Shown: piece after piece, positions 1 to 8,788 of the stretch
Layout: the number at the start of each line of letters is the position of its first letter
How positions within the stretch are numbered: position 1 is the stretch's first letter
Program-made: the position numbers and the translations under genes
Assembly: GCF_040687965.1 (NCBI RefSeq)
Contig: NZ_CP156084.1
Span: 3,658,501 to 3,722,500 of the forward strand
DNA length: 64,000 bases
Direction: 5' to 3'
Origin: Methylocystis echinoides
Lineage (GTDB): Bacteria > Pseudomonadota > Alphaproteobacteria > Rhizobiales > Beijerinckiaceae
The notes under the pieces: model-generated
Database searches by the model: none
What the model was told of the DNA's origin: nothing
Seen by the model: only the letters and a program-made list of their open reading frames with translations

Positions 1-299
1 AGCGCGAGTCCAATGTCCCGCACGCGCACGCCCGAGGCCATCAACCCCGCGATCAGCGTGAGCTTGATAGAGGCGGAATAGGAGCGGTAATCATGGCCGG
101 TGACGATGTCGGGCGCCACGCCCATTTCGTGAATCAGCGTGCCGAGCCCCATGCCGAGCGCCTGCACGCCCATCAAATTGAGTTCGGGACCAAAGAGCCA
201 GCGGGCGTCATACTCACGGAAGCCCGTCGGCTTCACTAGCGGCTTCTGCTCATATTCAAATGTATTGGGCGTGAGGGCGGAAACAGGCTTGGGCAGCAT
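1..299 (-). CDS. Phosphomannomutase/phosphoglucomutase, N-terminal part (runs off the left edge)
   Basis: An open frame reads leftward from an ATG at 299 and leaves the window after about 99 residues. It begins MLPKPVSALTPNTFEYE and continues with a FREYDARW block and a GHDYRSYS block. These match the first domain of alpha-D-phosphohexomutases of the AlgC/ManB type, which interconvert hexose 6- and 1-phosphates for surface polysaccharide precursors. The catalytic phosphoserine loop lies beyond the edge, so activity cannot be judged. It is transcribed away from hrpB, from its own upstream region at 300-589. Confidence 0.75.
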   Translation of the reverse strand, partial: MLPKPVSALTPNTFEYEQKPLVKPTGFREYDARWLFGPELNLMGVQALGMGLGTLIHEMGVAPDIVTGHDYRSYSASIKLTLIAGLMASGVRVRDIGLA

Positions 300-422
300 G
301 GGATGTCCTTGGCGCTCGAAATGGCGCCCGTCGTTTACACCGTCGCGCGCGACACGGCAAAACGTTCCCCGCCTCAACTCCGCAACCGAGGAGTTGCTTC
401 GATGTTCCGCGCTCCGGACATT

Positions 423-456
423 GGGGGGAGGCCACGCTGCCCTCGCGCCTCCCCCC
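423..456. repeat. Inverted repeat in the 300-589 intergenic gap
   Basis: A perfect 10-base inverted repeat (GGGGGGAGGC at 423-432, GCCTCCCCCC at 447-456) with a 14-base spacer lies between the hrpB stop at 590 and the mutase start at 299. It has no T-run on either side, so it is not a classical terminator, although it could end hrpB transcription together with Rho. Nothing else recognisable is in this roughly 290-base gap. Confidence 0.5.
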
Positions 457-589
457 TGTCTCCAGAGACATGGCGATCTTGTTCGCAAATGATTTCCCGC
501 TGCTTAATGGGATTGTCGAATCCTGTCGCTTCGAGTCGAATCGAATGTCGGCGGGAGAGCTGGAACTTAATCGCTCGCTCGTCCATTGC

Positions 590-3088
590 TCAAGCCGGGC
601 GCTGTTTTGCGCGCGTGGTCGGAGCCGCTTGGGCGGGATCGTCCGGCCAGAGGTGGCGCGGATAGCGTCCTTTCATTTCCTTCTTCACGTCGCGCCAGGA
701 GCCGGCCCAGAAGCTCGGCAGATCGCGGGTCGTCTGAATCGGCCGATGCGCCGGCGAGAGCAGTTCGAGGGTGAGCGGCGCGCGGCCGCGCGCGAGCGTG
801 GGATGCTGCGCGAGGCCGTAGAGCTCCTGCACGCGCACAGAGAGCAGCGGGCCGTTGGGCGCGGCGTAATCGAGCGCGTGGCGCGCGCCCGCGGGCGTTT
901 CGAAATGCGCGGGCGCTTCGGCGTCCAGGCGACGCATCATCTCGTATGGCAGCAACGCGGCCAGCGCCGCGTCGAGGTCGCCCGGCGTAATGTCGGCGAG
1001 CCCCCCGCGGCCCATGATAAAGGGCGCAAGCCAGTCCTCGGCGCATGACGCCAGCGCCAGATCGGAAAGGTCCGGCCATTCCGCGCCCTCCGCCCGGCGC
1101 AGAAACGCTACGCGGTCGCGCAGCTGCGCCTGGCCCTTCGTCCACGGCAGGCGCGAGATTGCGAGCTGCGCAATCCCGCGCGCCAGCGCCCGGGCGCCAT
1201 CCTCGTTCGGCTCCACGGGAAGGTTCTGTTCGCTCAAGCGAATGGCGCCGAGCCGGCGGAAGCGGCGGCGCCGGAGGCTGGCGCTCGCGGCTTCGAAGAC
1301 CGTCTCGTCTCGAAACTCAATTGTCCCCGCGCCGATCTTCTCCACCTCCTCCGCATCGAGCGCACAGGCGGCGAGGATGCGCGCCTGCGCGGCGCGGCCG
1401 GTGAGTTCCGCAATGGCGAGAAAAGGCGCGCGCGACAGCGGGTCCTCGACCGGAAGGCTCGCGGCGCGGCCATTGGCCATGAGGAAGTCGCCTTTATTGC
1501 CGCGCGATTTGGCGATGCGGTCGGGAAAAGCGAGGGCGATGAGCGCGCCTTCGGAGAGCCCCCGCCCCGGCCCTCCCGCGCCGACCGCTGGAGTTTGCGG
1601 CGGGGGCAGAGCCGCTTTGGCCAGACGCGCCCAGTTCGCCGCAAGTCGTCTTGCCTCCCGCGCCCGTTTGGACCCATCTCTCTGCATCCGCTCTAGGCGG
1701 TGCGATAGATCGGCGTCTGCGCCCCCGAGGCCCCGCTCCGAGAGCAGAATCGCCAGTTCCGCCGCCCGCTCGGCCTCGCCATGCCGCGCCGCGTCCAGGA
1801 TCATGCGGGCGAGGCGCGGCGGCAGCGGCAGGGCGCGCAACGCCTTGCCTTCGTCGGTGAGCCGCCCCTCCGCGTCGAGCGCGCCGAGGTCGCGGTCGAG
1901 CGCGACGGCCTCTTTCCACGCCGGCGCCGGCGGTGGGTCGAGCCATGCGAGCTGGCCCGGATCGCTCACCCCCCAGGCCGCGAGATCAAGCGCCAGACCC
2001 GAGAGATCGGCGGCGAGGATTTCGGGCGCGGCGAAGGCGGGGAGCGCCGCGGTTTGGGGCTCGTCCCACAGGCGATAGCACACGCCGGGCTCGCTGCGCC
2101 CGGCGCGGCCGCGCCGCTGATCGACGCTGGCGCGGGCGGCGCGGACCGTCTCCAGCCGTGAGAGGCCGAGGTCCGGCTCGTAGAGCTGGACGCGCGACAG
2201 GCCTGAATCGATCACGATGCGCACGCCTTCAATGGTCAGCGACGTCTCGGCGATCGACGTCGCGAGCACCACCTTGAGGCGCCCCGGCGGCGCGGGAGAA
2301 ATGGCGCGGTCCTGTTCGGCGCGATCGAGGGCGCCGTAAAGCGGCGCGATGTCGACGCCCTCGAGCCGCGCCTCGGCGAGGCGCGCGGCGACGCGCAGGA
2401 TTTCCCCCTGCCCCGGCAGAAAGGCCAGAACCGAGCCCTTTTCCTCGCGCAGCGCCCGAAGGATGGCGCGCGTCACGGCGTCCTCGACGCGTTCATGGGC
2501 GTCGCGGCCGAGATAGCGCGTCTCCACCTCGAAGGCGCGGCCCTCGCTGACGATCGTCCGCGCGTCTCCCATCAGCGCCGCCACCCGCGCGCCGTCGAGC
2601 GTCGCCGACATGGCGACGAGGCGCAGATCGTCGCGCAGGCCCGACTGGGCGTCGAGGGCCAGCGCGAGCCCGAGGTCGGCGTCGAGCGAGCGCTCGTGGT
2701 ATTCGTCGAAGAGAACGGCCGCGACGCCCTCGAGCGCCGGGTCGTCGAGGATCATGCGGGCGAAGACGCCTTCGGTGACGACTTCGATCCTCGTCTTGGC
2801 GGAGACCCGCGATTCCAGCCGCATGCGCAGGCCGACGGTCTCGCCGAGCCCCTCGCCGAGCGTCGCCGCCATGCGGCTCGCTGCCGCGCGGGCGGCGAGA
2901 CGGCGAGGCTCGAGCAGAATGAGTTTGCGGCCCTGCGCCCAGGGGGCGTCGAGCAAAGCGAGCGGCGCCCGGGTCGTCTTGCCGGCGCCCGGCGGCGCAA
3001 CGATCACCAGATTGGGAGATTGAGCGAGCGCCGCCTGTATGTCGGGCAATACGGCGTCGATCGGCAGAGCGTCTTGCGGGCGTGTCAA
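590..3088 (-). CDS. hrpB: ATP-dependent RNA helicase HrpB
   Basis: A DExH helicase of about 832 residues, the usual HrpB length. Walker A APPGAGKTT lies near residues 31-39, motif II DEYHERS near 128, motif III SATLD, and motif VI QRRGRAGRS. The C-terminal HrpB domain ends SFWAGSWRDVKKEMKGRYP, which is highly characteristic. The frame stays open to 3337, but that stretch crosses a terminator and the end of the next gene. The TTG at 3088 (TTG ACA CGC CCG CAA GAC) gives the family-like start ...ALPIDAVLPDIQAAL, so I chose it. The exact cellular role of HrpB is poorly defined in the family. Confidence 0.92.
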   Translation of the reverse strand: MTRPQDALPIDAVLPDIQAALAQSPNLVIVAPPGAGKTTRAPLALLDAPWAQGRKLILLEPRRLAARAAASRMAATLGEGLGETVGLRMRLESRVSAKTRIEVVTEGVFARMILDDPALEGVAAVLFDEYHERSLDADLGLALALDAQSGLRDDLRLVAMSATLDGARVAALMGDARTIVSEGRAFEVETRYLGRDAHERVEDAVTRAILRALREEKGSVLAFLPGQGEILRVAARLAEARLEGVDIAPLYGALDRAEQDRAISPAPPGRLKVVLATSIAETSLTIEGVRIVIDSGLSRVQLYEPDLGLSRLETVRAARASVDQRRGRAGRSEPGVCYRLWDEPQTAALPAFAAPEILAADLSGLALDLAAWGVSDPGQLAWLDPPPAPAWKEAVALDRDLGALDAEGRLTDEGKALRALPLPPRLARMILDAARHGEAERAAELAILLSERGLGGADADLSHRLERMQRDGSKRAREARRLAANWARLAKAALPPPQTPAVGAGGPGRGLSEGALIALAFPDRIAKSRGNKGDFLMANGRAASLPVEDPLSRAPFLAIAELTGRAAQARILAACALDAEEVEKIGAGTIEFRDETVFEAASASLRRRRFRRLGAIRLSEQNLPVEPNEDGARALARGIAQLAISRLPWTKGQAQLRDRVAFLRRAEGAEWPDLSDLALASCAEDWLAPFIMGRGGLADITPGDLDAALAALLPYEMMRRLDAEAPAHFETPAGARHALDYAAPNGPLLSVRVQELYGLAQHPTLARGRAPLTLELLSPAHRPIQTTRDLPSFWAGSWRDVKKEMKGRYPRHLWPDDPAQAAPTTRAKQRPA

Positions 3089-3108
3089 ACTGCGGCTCGT
3101 TAAACAGC

Positions 3109-3141
3109 AAAAGGCGCCCCCTCCGCAGAGGGGACGCCTTT
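3109..3141 (-). terminator. Rho-independent terminator after the Tim44-domain gene
   Basis: Arms AAAGGCG (3110-3116) and CGCCTTT (3135-3141) enclose a second stem, CCCCTC/GAGGGG, with a four-base loop. Four Ts follow on the minus strand. It lies just after the Tim44 gene stop at 3162 and just before the hrpB start at 3088, which separates the two transcripts and argues against the longer hrpB frame. Confidence 0.8.
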
Positions 3142-3161
3142 CATTAGCAGCCTTTGCGGCG

Positions 3162-4157
3162 TTACGCCGCCTGCTGGATCGCCGACAGCTTCCAGCCCTG
3201 CGGACCAGCGCCCGCGGGGCGACGGAAGGTCCAGACCTCGGTCGCCTCGGAGGGGCCCTGAGAGCCGGGCGCGGGCTTGCCCGTCGAACGGTCCTCCAGC
3301 ACGTCGTTGAGCGCGAAGCGCATGGCGACGGTCGCATATTCGTCCGCGCCCTCGCGCCAAGCTTCCGAGAGGTCGCCCTGCAGCAGCTTCACGTCGGTGA
3401 CGCGGTTGATCAGCCCCTTGCGGCGGTTGGCCTCGAGCTCCTCGTCGAAATGGCGGACCATTTCCGGCGTCGCAATGGCGCGCAGCGCGCCCATATCCTC
3501 GCGGCTATAGGCCGCCTGCGACGCGCCGAGCAGGCGCTCAAAGGCGTTGAAGTCCTCCGGCGCGACCTTGATCGGCGTCGTCGACGGGCGCTGCTGGCCC
3601 GCTCCGCCGCCGAAGCCGAACGGCCCCGCCCCGCCCGCGCGGCCGCCGAAGGGCGCGCCGCCGGTGAAGGAGAAGGTCGAGCCTTGCGGGCTGGCTCCCG
3701 CCGGCGCGTTGCGCCGCTGCCACCAGGCGAAGGCCATGCGCGCCAGGAAGACGATCAGGGCGATCTGCATCAGGACGCCGATGAAGGACATGAAGCCGCC
3801 GATGCCGCCGAAAAAGCCGTTGCCCGTCAGCATGCCGAGAAGGCCCGCGCCGAGCAGACCGCCGGCGAGGCCGCCGAGCAGACCGCGGCCGAAGGACGAA
3901 CCGCCAAAGGCCGGGTTGTTCAAGCCCGGCTGGCCCATGCCATAGCCTGAGCGCGGCGTGTCGCTGCGCTCGAAGGGCGAGGCCATTCCCGGCGCGGTGC
4001 GGGTCGACGGCGGCGCAGACCAGCTTCGCGAGCCGCGGCTGCCGAAACTGCCGCCCCCGCCCATACGCGCCTCGGCGATGGCCGGCGCCAGCGCCAGCAG
4101 CGCCGCAAAAAGCAATGAAATCAGCGATCCGCGCTTTTGCGCAAGAAACCGCAACAT
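3162..4157 (-). CDS. Tim44-domain exported/membrane protein
   Basis: 331 residues. The start at 4157 is chosen because AAGGGG precedes it at good spacing and the protein then opens with a clean signal sequence (SLISLLFAALLALAPAIAEA). A low-complexity Gly/Ser/Arg-rich stretch follows, then a glycine-zipper-like hydrophobic segment and a membrane helix (FIGVLMQIALIVFLARMAF) near residue 130. The C-terminal 130 or so residues are a Tim44/MBA1-like domain. Family members are alphaproteobacterial relatives of the mitochondrial import motor anchor, but their bacterial role is unknown. A terminator follows at 3109-3141. Confidence 0.85.
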   Translation of the reverse strand: MLRFLAQKRGSLISLLFAALLALAPAIAEARMGGGGSFGSRGSRSWSAPPSTRTAPGMASPFERSDTPRSGYGMGQPGLNNPAFGGSSFGRGLLGGLAGGLLGAGLLGMLTGNGFFGGIGGFMSFIGVLMQIALIVFLARMAFAWWQRRNAPAGASPQGSTFSFTGGAPFGGRAGGAGPFGFGGGAGQQRPSTTPIKVAPEDFNAFERLLGASQAAYSREDMGALRAIATPEMVRHFDEELEANRRKGLINRVTDVKLLQGDLSEAWREGADEYATVAMRFALNDVLEDRSTGKPAPGSQGPSEATEVWTFRRPAGAGPQGWKLSAIQQAA

Positions 4158-4347
4158 TTGTGCATCCCCTTTTGTAGAGAGCGAGGCTCCCCATCGGGGG
4201 AGAATATAGGAACGGCGGCGGAAAGCTGCAAAGGGCGGCTCCTCATCCGACGCCGCTTTGCGGGGCCGGGCGAGGGGCCGCGCCGCTTTCACGGGCGCTC
4301 GCCCAGTGTTAGGTAACGGGCTCATCGATGAGCATAGCCAAGAGCCC

Positions 4348-5154
4348 ATGCGCCCCTATCTCGACCTGCTCGACACGATCCTGCGCGACGGCGTGCGCAA
4401 AGAGGACCGAACGGGGACGGGCACGCTCTCGATCTTCGGCCATCAGATGCGCTTCGACCTGTCGAAGGGCTTTCCGCTCGTCACCACCAAGCGGTTGCAT
4501 CTCAAGTCGGTGATCCACGAGCTCCTGTGGTTTCTGAAGGGCGACACCAATATCGAGTATCTGAAGGCCAACGGCGTCACCATCTGGGACGAATGGGCCG
4601 ACGAAAAAGGCGATCTCGGCCCGGTCTATGGGAGCCAATGGCGCGCCTGGCCCACTCCGACCGGAGAGACGATCGACCAGATCGCCTGGCTCGTCGAGGA
4701 GATCCGGCGCAATCCCTTCTCGCGCCGGCTCATCGTCACCGCCTGGAACCCGGCGGAAATCGACAAAATGGCGCTCGCGCCCTGCCACTGCCTGTTCCAG
4801 TTCCATGTCGCCGAGATCGACGGGCATAAGCGGCTTTCCTGCCAGCTCTATCAGCGCTCCGCCGACGTTTTCCTGGGCGTCCCCTTCAATATTGCGAGCT
4901 ATGCCCTTCTGACCCATATGGTGGCGCAGGTGACGGGCTGCGTCGCAGGCGATTTCGTTCACAGTTTCGGCGACGCCCATCTCTACCTCAACCATCTGGA
5001 GCAGGCGCGGCTGCAACTCACCCGCGCGCCGAGACCCCTGCCCCGGCTGGCGCTCAACCCCGCCGTCGGCTCGATCTTCGACTTCCGCTACGACGACATT
5101 ACGATCGAGGGCTATGACCCCTGCCCGGCCATTCCCGCCCCCATCGCCGTCTGA
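4348..5154 (+). CDS. thyA: Thymidylate synthase
   Basis: 268 residues, standard for ThyA. It methylates dUMP to dTMP using 5,10-methylene-tetrahydrofolate and releases dihydrofolate. RTGTGT and the active-site block [13 protein letters not shown] are present, the latter with Cys146, the same number as in E. coli. The [12 protein letters not shown] and [11 protein letters not shown] segments are also intact. The ATG at 4348 gives the conserved [12 protein letters not shown] start; the frame extends upstream without a family-like sequence. folA follows after 9 bases, so the product dihydrofolate is recycled by its operon partner. Confidence 0.97.
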   Translation: MRPYLDLLDTILRDGVRKEDRTGTGTLSIFGHQMRFDLSKGFPLVTTKRLHLKSVIHELLWFLKGDTNIEYLKANGVTIWDEWADEKGDLGPVYGSQWRAWPTPTGETIDQIAWLVEEIRRNPFSRRLIVTAWNPAEIDKMALAPCHCLFQFHVAEIDGHKRLSCQLYQRSADVFLGVPFNIASYALLTHMVAQVTGCVAGDFVHSFGDAHLYLNHLEQARLQLTRAPRPLPRLALNPAVGSIFDFRYDDITIEGYDPCPAIPAPIAV

Positions 5155-5163
5155 AGGAGCCTC

Positions 5164-5691
5164 ATGAACCCGAAACTCGTCGCCGTGGTGGCTCGCGCGC
5201 AAAATGGGGTGATCGGCGTCGGCAATGGCCTCCCCTGGCGGCTTTCCACCGATTTGAAGCGCTACAAGGCGCGGACCTGGGGCCGGCCGATGATCATGGG
5301 CCGCCGGACCTGGGACTCGATCGGCCGGCCACTCCCCGGCCGGGAGAGCGTCGTCGTCACCCGCCGCCCCGATTTCGACGCCCCCGGCGCTCATGTCGCC
5401 AGCACCATTGAAGAATCGCTCGAACTGGCGCGCCGAATCGCAATCCGTATGGGGTCGGACGAAATCATCGTGGCGGGAGGAGAGGAAATCTACCGCGCCC
5501 TGCTCGACCAAATTGCGATGATCGAACTCACCGAGGTTGACCTCGACATTCCGGGCGACGCGCATTTTCCCCTGCTCCACCCCACGGATTGGGAGGAAAT
5601 CGCACGGGAAAGCCCCCCGCGCAGCGAAAGGGACGAGGCCGACTTCGCTTTCGTAACCCTCCTCCGGCGAGGCGGCGGGAAGATAAAATAA
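5164..5691 (+). CDS. folA: Dihydrofolate reductase
   Basis: 175 residues. It reduces dihydrofolate to tetrahydrofolate with NADPH. Visible family blocks are NGVIGVGNGLPWRLSTDLK (substrate loop with the acidic residue of STDL), the NADPH-binding MGRRTWDSIGRPLPGR block, and VAGGEEIYRALL. GGAG sits just before the ATG. It is cotranscribed with thyA, the classical pairing because ThyA turns over folate to the oxidised form. Confidence 0.96.
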   Translation: MNPKLVAVVARAQNGVIGVGNGLPWRLSTDLKRYKARTWGRPMIMGRRTWDSIGRPLPGRESVVVTRRPDFDAPGAHVASTIEESLELARRIAIRMGSDEIIVAGGEEIYRALLDQIAMIELTEVDLDIPGDAHFPLLHPTDWEEIARESPPRSERDEADFAFVTLLRRGGGKIK

Positions 5692-5766
5692 CAGGCGGAG
5701 ACCAGTTGCGAGAACGGCGCGCAATGGCTATAAGGCCCTCGAAAGCGGCCCGCGCGGCCGCCGGAT

Positions 5767-5843
5767 CGGAGTGTAGCGCAGCCTGGTAGCGCACCTCGTT
5801 CGGGACGAGGGGGTCGGAGGTTCGAATCCTCTCACTCCGACCA
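5767..5843 (+). tRNA. tRNA-Pro (anticodon CGG), element insertion site
   Basis: A complete cloverleaf: acceptor CGGAGTG/CACTCCG, a D-arm, an anticodon stem CCTCG/CGAGG with loop TTCGGGA (anticodon CGG, reads CCG), a T-arm GGTTCGAATCC, and an encoded CCA end. The last 15 bases plus one flanking T recur at 21353-21368, which marks this gene as the integration site of the element that follows. Confidence 0.96.
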
Positions 5844-5844
5844 T
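5829..5844 (+). repeat. Left attachment-site core (attL)
   Basis: CTCTCACTCCGACCAT covers the end of tRNA-Pro including CCA. An identical copy lies at 21353-21368 in the same orientation. Use of a tRNA 3' end as the crossover core is typical of P4-type integrases, one of which is encoded immediately downstream. Confidence 0.85.
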
Positions 5845-5874
5845 GGCTTATCCGCAACCATTCGCTGAAATTCA

Positions 5875-5901
5875 AAAAGCCCCAGTTTGCGGGGCTTTTT
5901 T
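5875..5901 (+). terminator. Rho-independent terminator after tRNA-Pro
   Basis: AAAAGCCCC (5875-5883) pairs with GGGGCTTTT (5891-5899) around a 7-base loop, followed by a T-run. It probably ends the tRNA-Pro transcript and lies just inside the element's left end, isolating the integrase gene from chromosomal transcription. Confidence 0.85.
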
Positions 5902-5954
5902 GTTGCTTAGCCGTCCTTGCGCGTTCGCGTTTGTTCACTACAATCCGCGCATCG

Positions 5955-5975
5955 TTGGCGGGTTAATTGGCGGGT
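5955..5975 (+). other. Left pair of probable integrase arm-binding repeats
   Basis: TTGGCGGGT occurs at 5955-5963 and 5967-5975, 12 bases apart start to start. The same pair with the same spacing is at 21268-21288 near the other end. The second copy contains the TTG start codon of the integrase gene, so binding there could also repress integrase synthesis. The arm-site role is inferred from placement. Confidence 0.55.
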
Positions 5976-7145
5976 CAGGTGCGGGGCAAGGACAGGCTCA
6001 GCGCTCGCTTCGTGGCGACGGCTCCGCCCGGCGAGCACCATGACGGCGGCGGGCTCTATCTTGTGGTATCTCCCACTGGCGCGCGCTCTTGGCTCTATCG
6101 CTTCCACCATGACGGCAAACGCCGCTTTATGGGACTCGGCTCATTTGCTGATGTGACACTCGCGCAGGCCCGTGACCTGCGCGACGAGGCCCGCAGGGTC
6201 CGCAACGCCGGCCGCAATCCGATCGATGAGCGCCGAGCCGCGCGGCAAGCGCAGGCCGGGCGCAAGACCTTTGGTGAGGTTGCCGGCGAACTTCTCGCGG
6301 CCAAGGCGCCCGAATGGACCAACTCCAAGCACGCGGAGCAATGGCGCTCGGCGCTTGTGACGGGCGCGGCGGCACTGTCCCCCCTGCCCGTCGAGGAAAT
6401 CGACACAGAGGCAGTCCTCGCTGTCCTGCGGCCTGTCTGGCACGAGAAGCCCGAAAGCGCCTCCCGCCTTCGCCAGCGCATTGAGGCCGTGCTCGCCTAC
6501 GCCGCCGCGCATGGGATGCGCTCCGGTCCTAACCCTGCAGCGTGGCGCGGCCATTTAGAGCACTTGCTGGCCAAGCGCGTGGGGGGAGAGCAAGGTCATC
6601 ACGCGGCCCTTCCGTATGCGGAAGTTCCGGGCTTCGTCGCCCGGCTCCGCGCCATCGATACAGTCTCAGCCCGAGCGCTGGAATTTGCGATCCTGACGGC
6701 CGCGCGCTCCGGAGAGGTATATGGCGCCCTCTGGCCCGAAATAGATTCGAACGCGCGGCTGTGGGTCGTTCCGGCTGTCAGGATGAAAACCCGGCGCGAG
6801 CATCGCGTTCCGCTGGTCCCTCGCGCCCTCGATATCTTGGACGAAATGCAGGCTTTACGCGCGTCGGAATACGTATTCAGAGGCAGGAGGCGCGGAAGGC
6901 CGCTTTCACACGTTGCGATGGCCAACGTTATCGAACGCATGGGTATTGCCGGAGCGACGCCACATGGATTCCGAAGCGCTTTTCGGGATTGGGCCGGGGA
7001 CCATACCGCGTTCCCCCGAGAAGTCGCCGAGGCAGCGCTTTCGCACATCATTGGGAACAAAGCAGAGCAGGCTTACAGGCGTGGCTCCGCGCTCGAAAAG
7101 AGGCGCGAGCTAATGACCGCATGGGCGCACTTTTTGGAAGCATGA
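5967..7145 (+). CDS. Tyrosine-type site-specific integrase (P4 family)
   Basis: 392 residues, normal for the family. The N-terminal arm-binding DUF4102-like region holds [17 protein letters not shown] and [15 protein letters not shown]. The catalytic domain shows the first Arg in [14 protein letters not shown] (near 244), [10 protein letters not shown] (near 333), the [12 protein letters not shown] block and the Tyr nucleophile in [18 protein letters not shown] directly precedes the TTG at 5967, so the start is this TTG or the GTG at 5979. It faces away from tRNA-Pro, the usual arrangement, and should catalyse integration and, with an accessory protein, excision. Confidence 0.93.
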   Translation: MAGQVRGKDRLSARFVATAPPGEHHDGGGLYLVVSPTGARSWLYRFHHDGKRRFMGLGSFADVTLAQARDLRDEARRVRNAGRNPIDERRAARQAQAGRKTFGEVAGELLAAKAPEWTNSKHAEQWRSALVTGAAALSPLPVEEIDTEAVLAVLRPVWHEKPESASRLRQRIEAVLAYAAAHGMRSGPNPAAWRGHLEHLLAKRVGGEQGHHAALPYAEVPGFVARLRAIDTVSARALEFAILTAARSGEVYGALWPEIDSNARLWVVPAVRMKTRREHRVPLVPRALDILDEMQALRASEYVFRGRRRGRPLSHVAMANVIERMGIAGATPHGFRSAFRDWAGDHTAFPREVAEAALSHIIGNKAEQAYRRGSALEKRRELMTAWAHFLEA

Positions 7146-7327
7146 TACGACTGCAACGACGTTTTTTGCGAAGGGATGAATTCGAGGAAAACCCTGGCAT
7201 GAACGCTGTTTCTACAGAGGGATGAGTTCATTTTGCTACTCCATGTAGCCTTGAGGTTCATCTTTTTGCGCGCAATCCTCCCGCCTCTCGTTGACACGCC
7301 AGATTCGCGTAGCAGGAGTAGGCAAAA

Positions 7328-7612
7328 ATGGACCTGTTGAGGATTAAAGAGCGTCTGGACGCTGATGCGAATATCACGCCCGCTGAGTTCCAAGCGCTCG
7401 CGCATATCGGCAACACGAAATTCTATAAGGACATGCGGGCGGGTGCGATTAGGGTCCGTAGGTTCGGCGGCCGGAACATGATCACCGCCGCGGATGCAAA
7501 GGACTATCTCGCCGGCCGGCCGATGCGCCCGGATCCCGACGGCGCGCCTGCCTATATCCCGACCGGCTCGCGTAATCCCACTGGAAAGAACGGAAAGAAG
7601 AAGGCGGCCTGA
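7328..7612 (+). CDS. Small putative DNA-binding protein (possible excisionase-like)
   Basis: 94 residues starting MDLLRIKERLDADANITPAE. The middle part (TKFYKDMRAGAIRVRRFGG followed by RNMITAADAKDYL) resembles the recognition-helix-plus-wing layout of AlpA/excisionase-like proteins: a site-specification helix, then a loop that fits 'gene name in column' helix domains. The tail is basic (GKNGKKKAA). GCAGGAG precedes the ATG and a TTGACA lies at 7291-7296, suggesting its own promoter. The position right after the integrase fits a directionality factor, but this is inference. Confidence 0.6.
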   Translation: MDLLRIKERLDADANITPAEFQALAHIGNTKFYKDMRAGAIRVRRFGGRNMITAADAKDYLAGRPMRPDPDGAPAYIPTGSRNPTGKNGKKKAA

Positions 7613-7730
7613 CGGGCCGCCTTTTCCACATCAAGGCAAGGCGCCCGTGTCGGGCGCATTCATTGTCACGAGGCGTAAAAGTGCACCCGCATGACGCGCC
7701 GGCGCTCCCGCGTCTTCAGGGAGGAGGCCG

Positions 7731-7889
7731 ATGAACAACGACAAAAACGAAGCCGCCCGCGCTGGAGACGCGGGCGGCGGGGTCGAACGGGCGAAGGAAG
7801 TTGGAAGAGACCTTCAAGCGAAAGAATACACCTTCGCTCATCTCGGCGCAATCACCCGCAACCGCGAAGCGGAAGGGGGCGGCGCATGA
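7731..7889 (+). CDS. Short hypothetical protein upstream of the topoisomerase-like gene
   Basis: 52 residues beginning MNNDKNEAARAGDAGGGVER and ending REAEGGGA. GGGAGGAGG lies just ahead of the ATG. Its TGA overlaps the next start codon as ATGA at 7886-7889, which favours a translated, coupled reading frame. It has no recognisable domain and is mostly charged. Confidence 0.55.
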   Translation: MNNDKNEAARAGDAGGGVERAKEVGRDLQAKEYTFAHLGAITRNREAEGGGA

Positions 7890-8788
7890 TTTATCAGGCT
7901 GGCCCCATAAAGCGCCGTCGCCGCACCAAAGCGCAAATCGAGCTGCTTAACGAGCAGATCGTTCAGGTGCTGCGGATGGATAATCCTCAGTCGGTCCGCC
8001 ATGTCTTCTACCGCATGACGGATCCTCGGCTGCCCGAGCCGGTCGAGAAAACAGATGCAGGCTATGACCAAGTGCAGGCGCGCGTTGTTAAGCTGCGCCG
8101 CGATGGCGTGATCCCATATAATTGGATCGCCGACATGAGCCGACGCGGGTATTTCGTCGATACCTTCTCGGGCGCTGGCGATTTCGTTCGCCGTATGCGC
8201 AACCTCTATCGCTCCGATCTATGGGAAGATGCAGGCGTCACCGTAGAGGTTTGGTGCGAGTCCCGCTCGATCGCTAGCGTAATTCAAAGCGATTGCCGGG
8301 AACTTGCTGTTTCGCTTTATCCCTGCGGCGGCTTTTCCTCGATCAGCTTCGCCCACGAAGCGGCGCAAGAGCTCAACCGCACGGTGACGACCTACACCGA
8401 CGACACCCGCGACCCCGTTGTCGTCCTCTACATCGGTGACTTCGACCCGGCGGGCGTGCTCATCGACGTGGCGCTGCAAAGGGAGCTGCGACAGCATCTC
8501 GACCCGGTCATTGATCTGCAATTCGTTCGGCTGGGGATTACGCCTGAACAGATTGCGGTTTACGGGCTTCCCGAGAAGCCCCGGAAGGCCGGCGACAGGC
8601 GGGCGCCGCATATCGAACGCACTGTCGAAGCGGAGGCCATGCCCGCTCATATTCTTCGCGGCCTTCTGCGTGAAGCGATTGAAGCACACTTGCCGCAAGA
8701 CGCCCTTCGTATCGCGAAGGTCGCCGAGGAGTCCGAAAAGAAACATCTCGATAAGGTCGCGTCCATGCTCGATGGAGGCGCGAGATGA
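7886..8788 (+). CDS. Standalone Spo11/topoisomerase VI A-subunit-like protein (mini-A type)
   Basis: 300 residues. Two landmarks of the type IIB topoisomerase A subunit are seen. SVRHVFYRMTD around Tyr42 resembles the catalytic-tyrosine segment of the 5Y-CAP domain. A Toprim fold follows, with an acidic residue in VWCESRSIAS (Glu125) and the DxD of YIGDFDPAG (Asp185, Asp187). Topoisomerase VI also needs a GHKL-type B subunit, and none is encoded nearby. Short single-subunit relatives are known from mobile elements. The start at 7886 overlaps the preceding stop; the next gene overlaps its end by ATGA, so it is the centre of a tight operon that may serve element replication or DNA resolution. 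Confidence 0.7.
   Translation: MIYQAGPIKRRRRTKAQIELLNEQIVQVLRMDNPQSVRHVFYRMTDPRLPEPVEKTDAGYDQVQARVVKLRRDGVIPYNWIADMSRRGYFVDTFSGAGDFVRRMRNLYRSDLWEDAGVTVEVWCESRSIASVIQSDCRELAVSLYPCGGFSSISFAHEAAQELNRTVTTYTDDTRDPVVVLYIGDFDPAGVLIDVALQRELRQHLDPVIDLQFVRLGITPEQIAVYGLPEKPRKAGDRRAPHIERTVEAEAMPAHILRGLLREAIEAHLPQDALRIAKVAEESEKKHLDKVASMLDGGAR

Noticed and set aside
4309-5724. A 471-residue open frame on the minus strand across thyA and folA
   Set aside because: It is the antisense shadow of two clearly recognised genes in GC-rich DNA, with no ribosome site and no family-like sequence.
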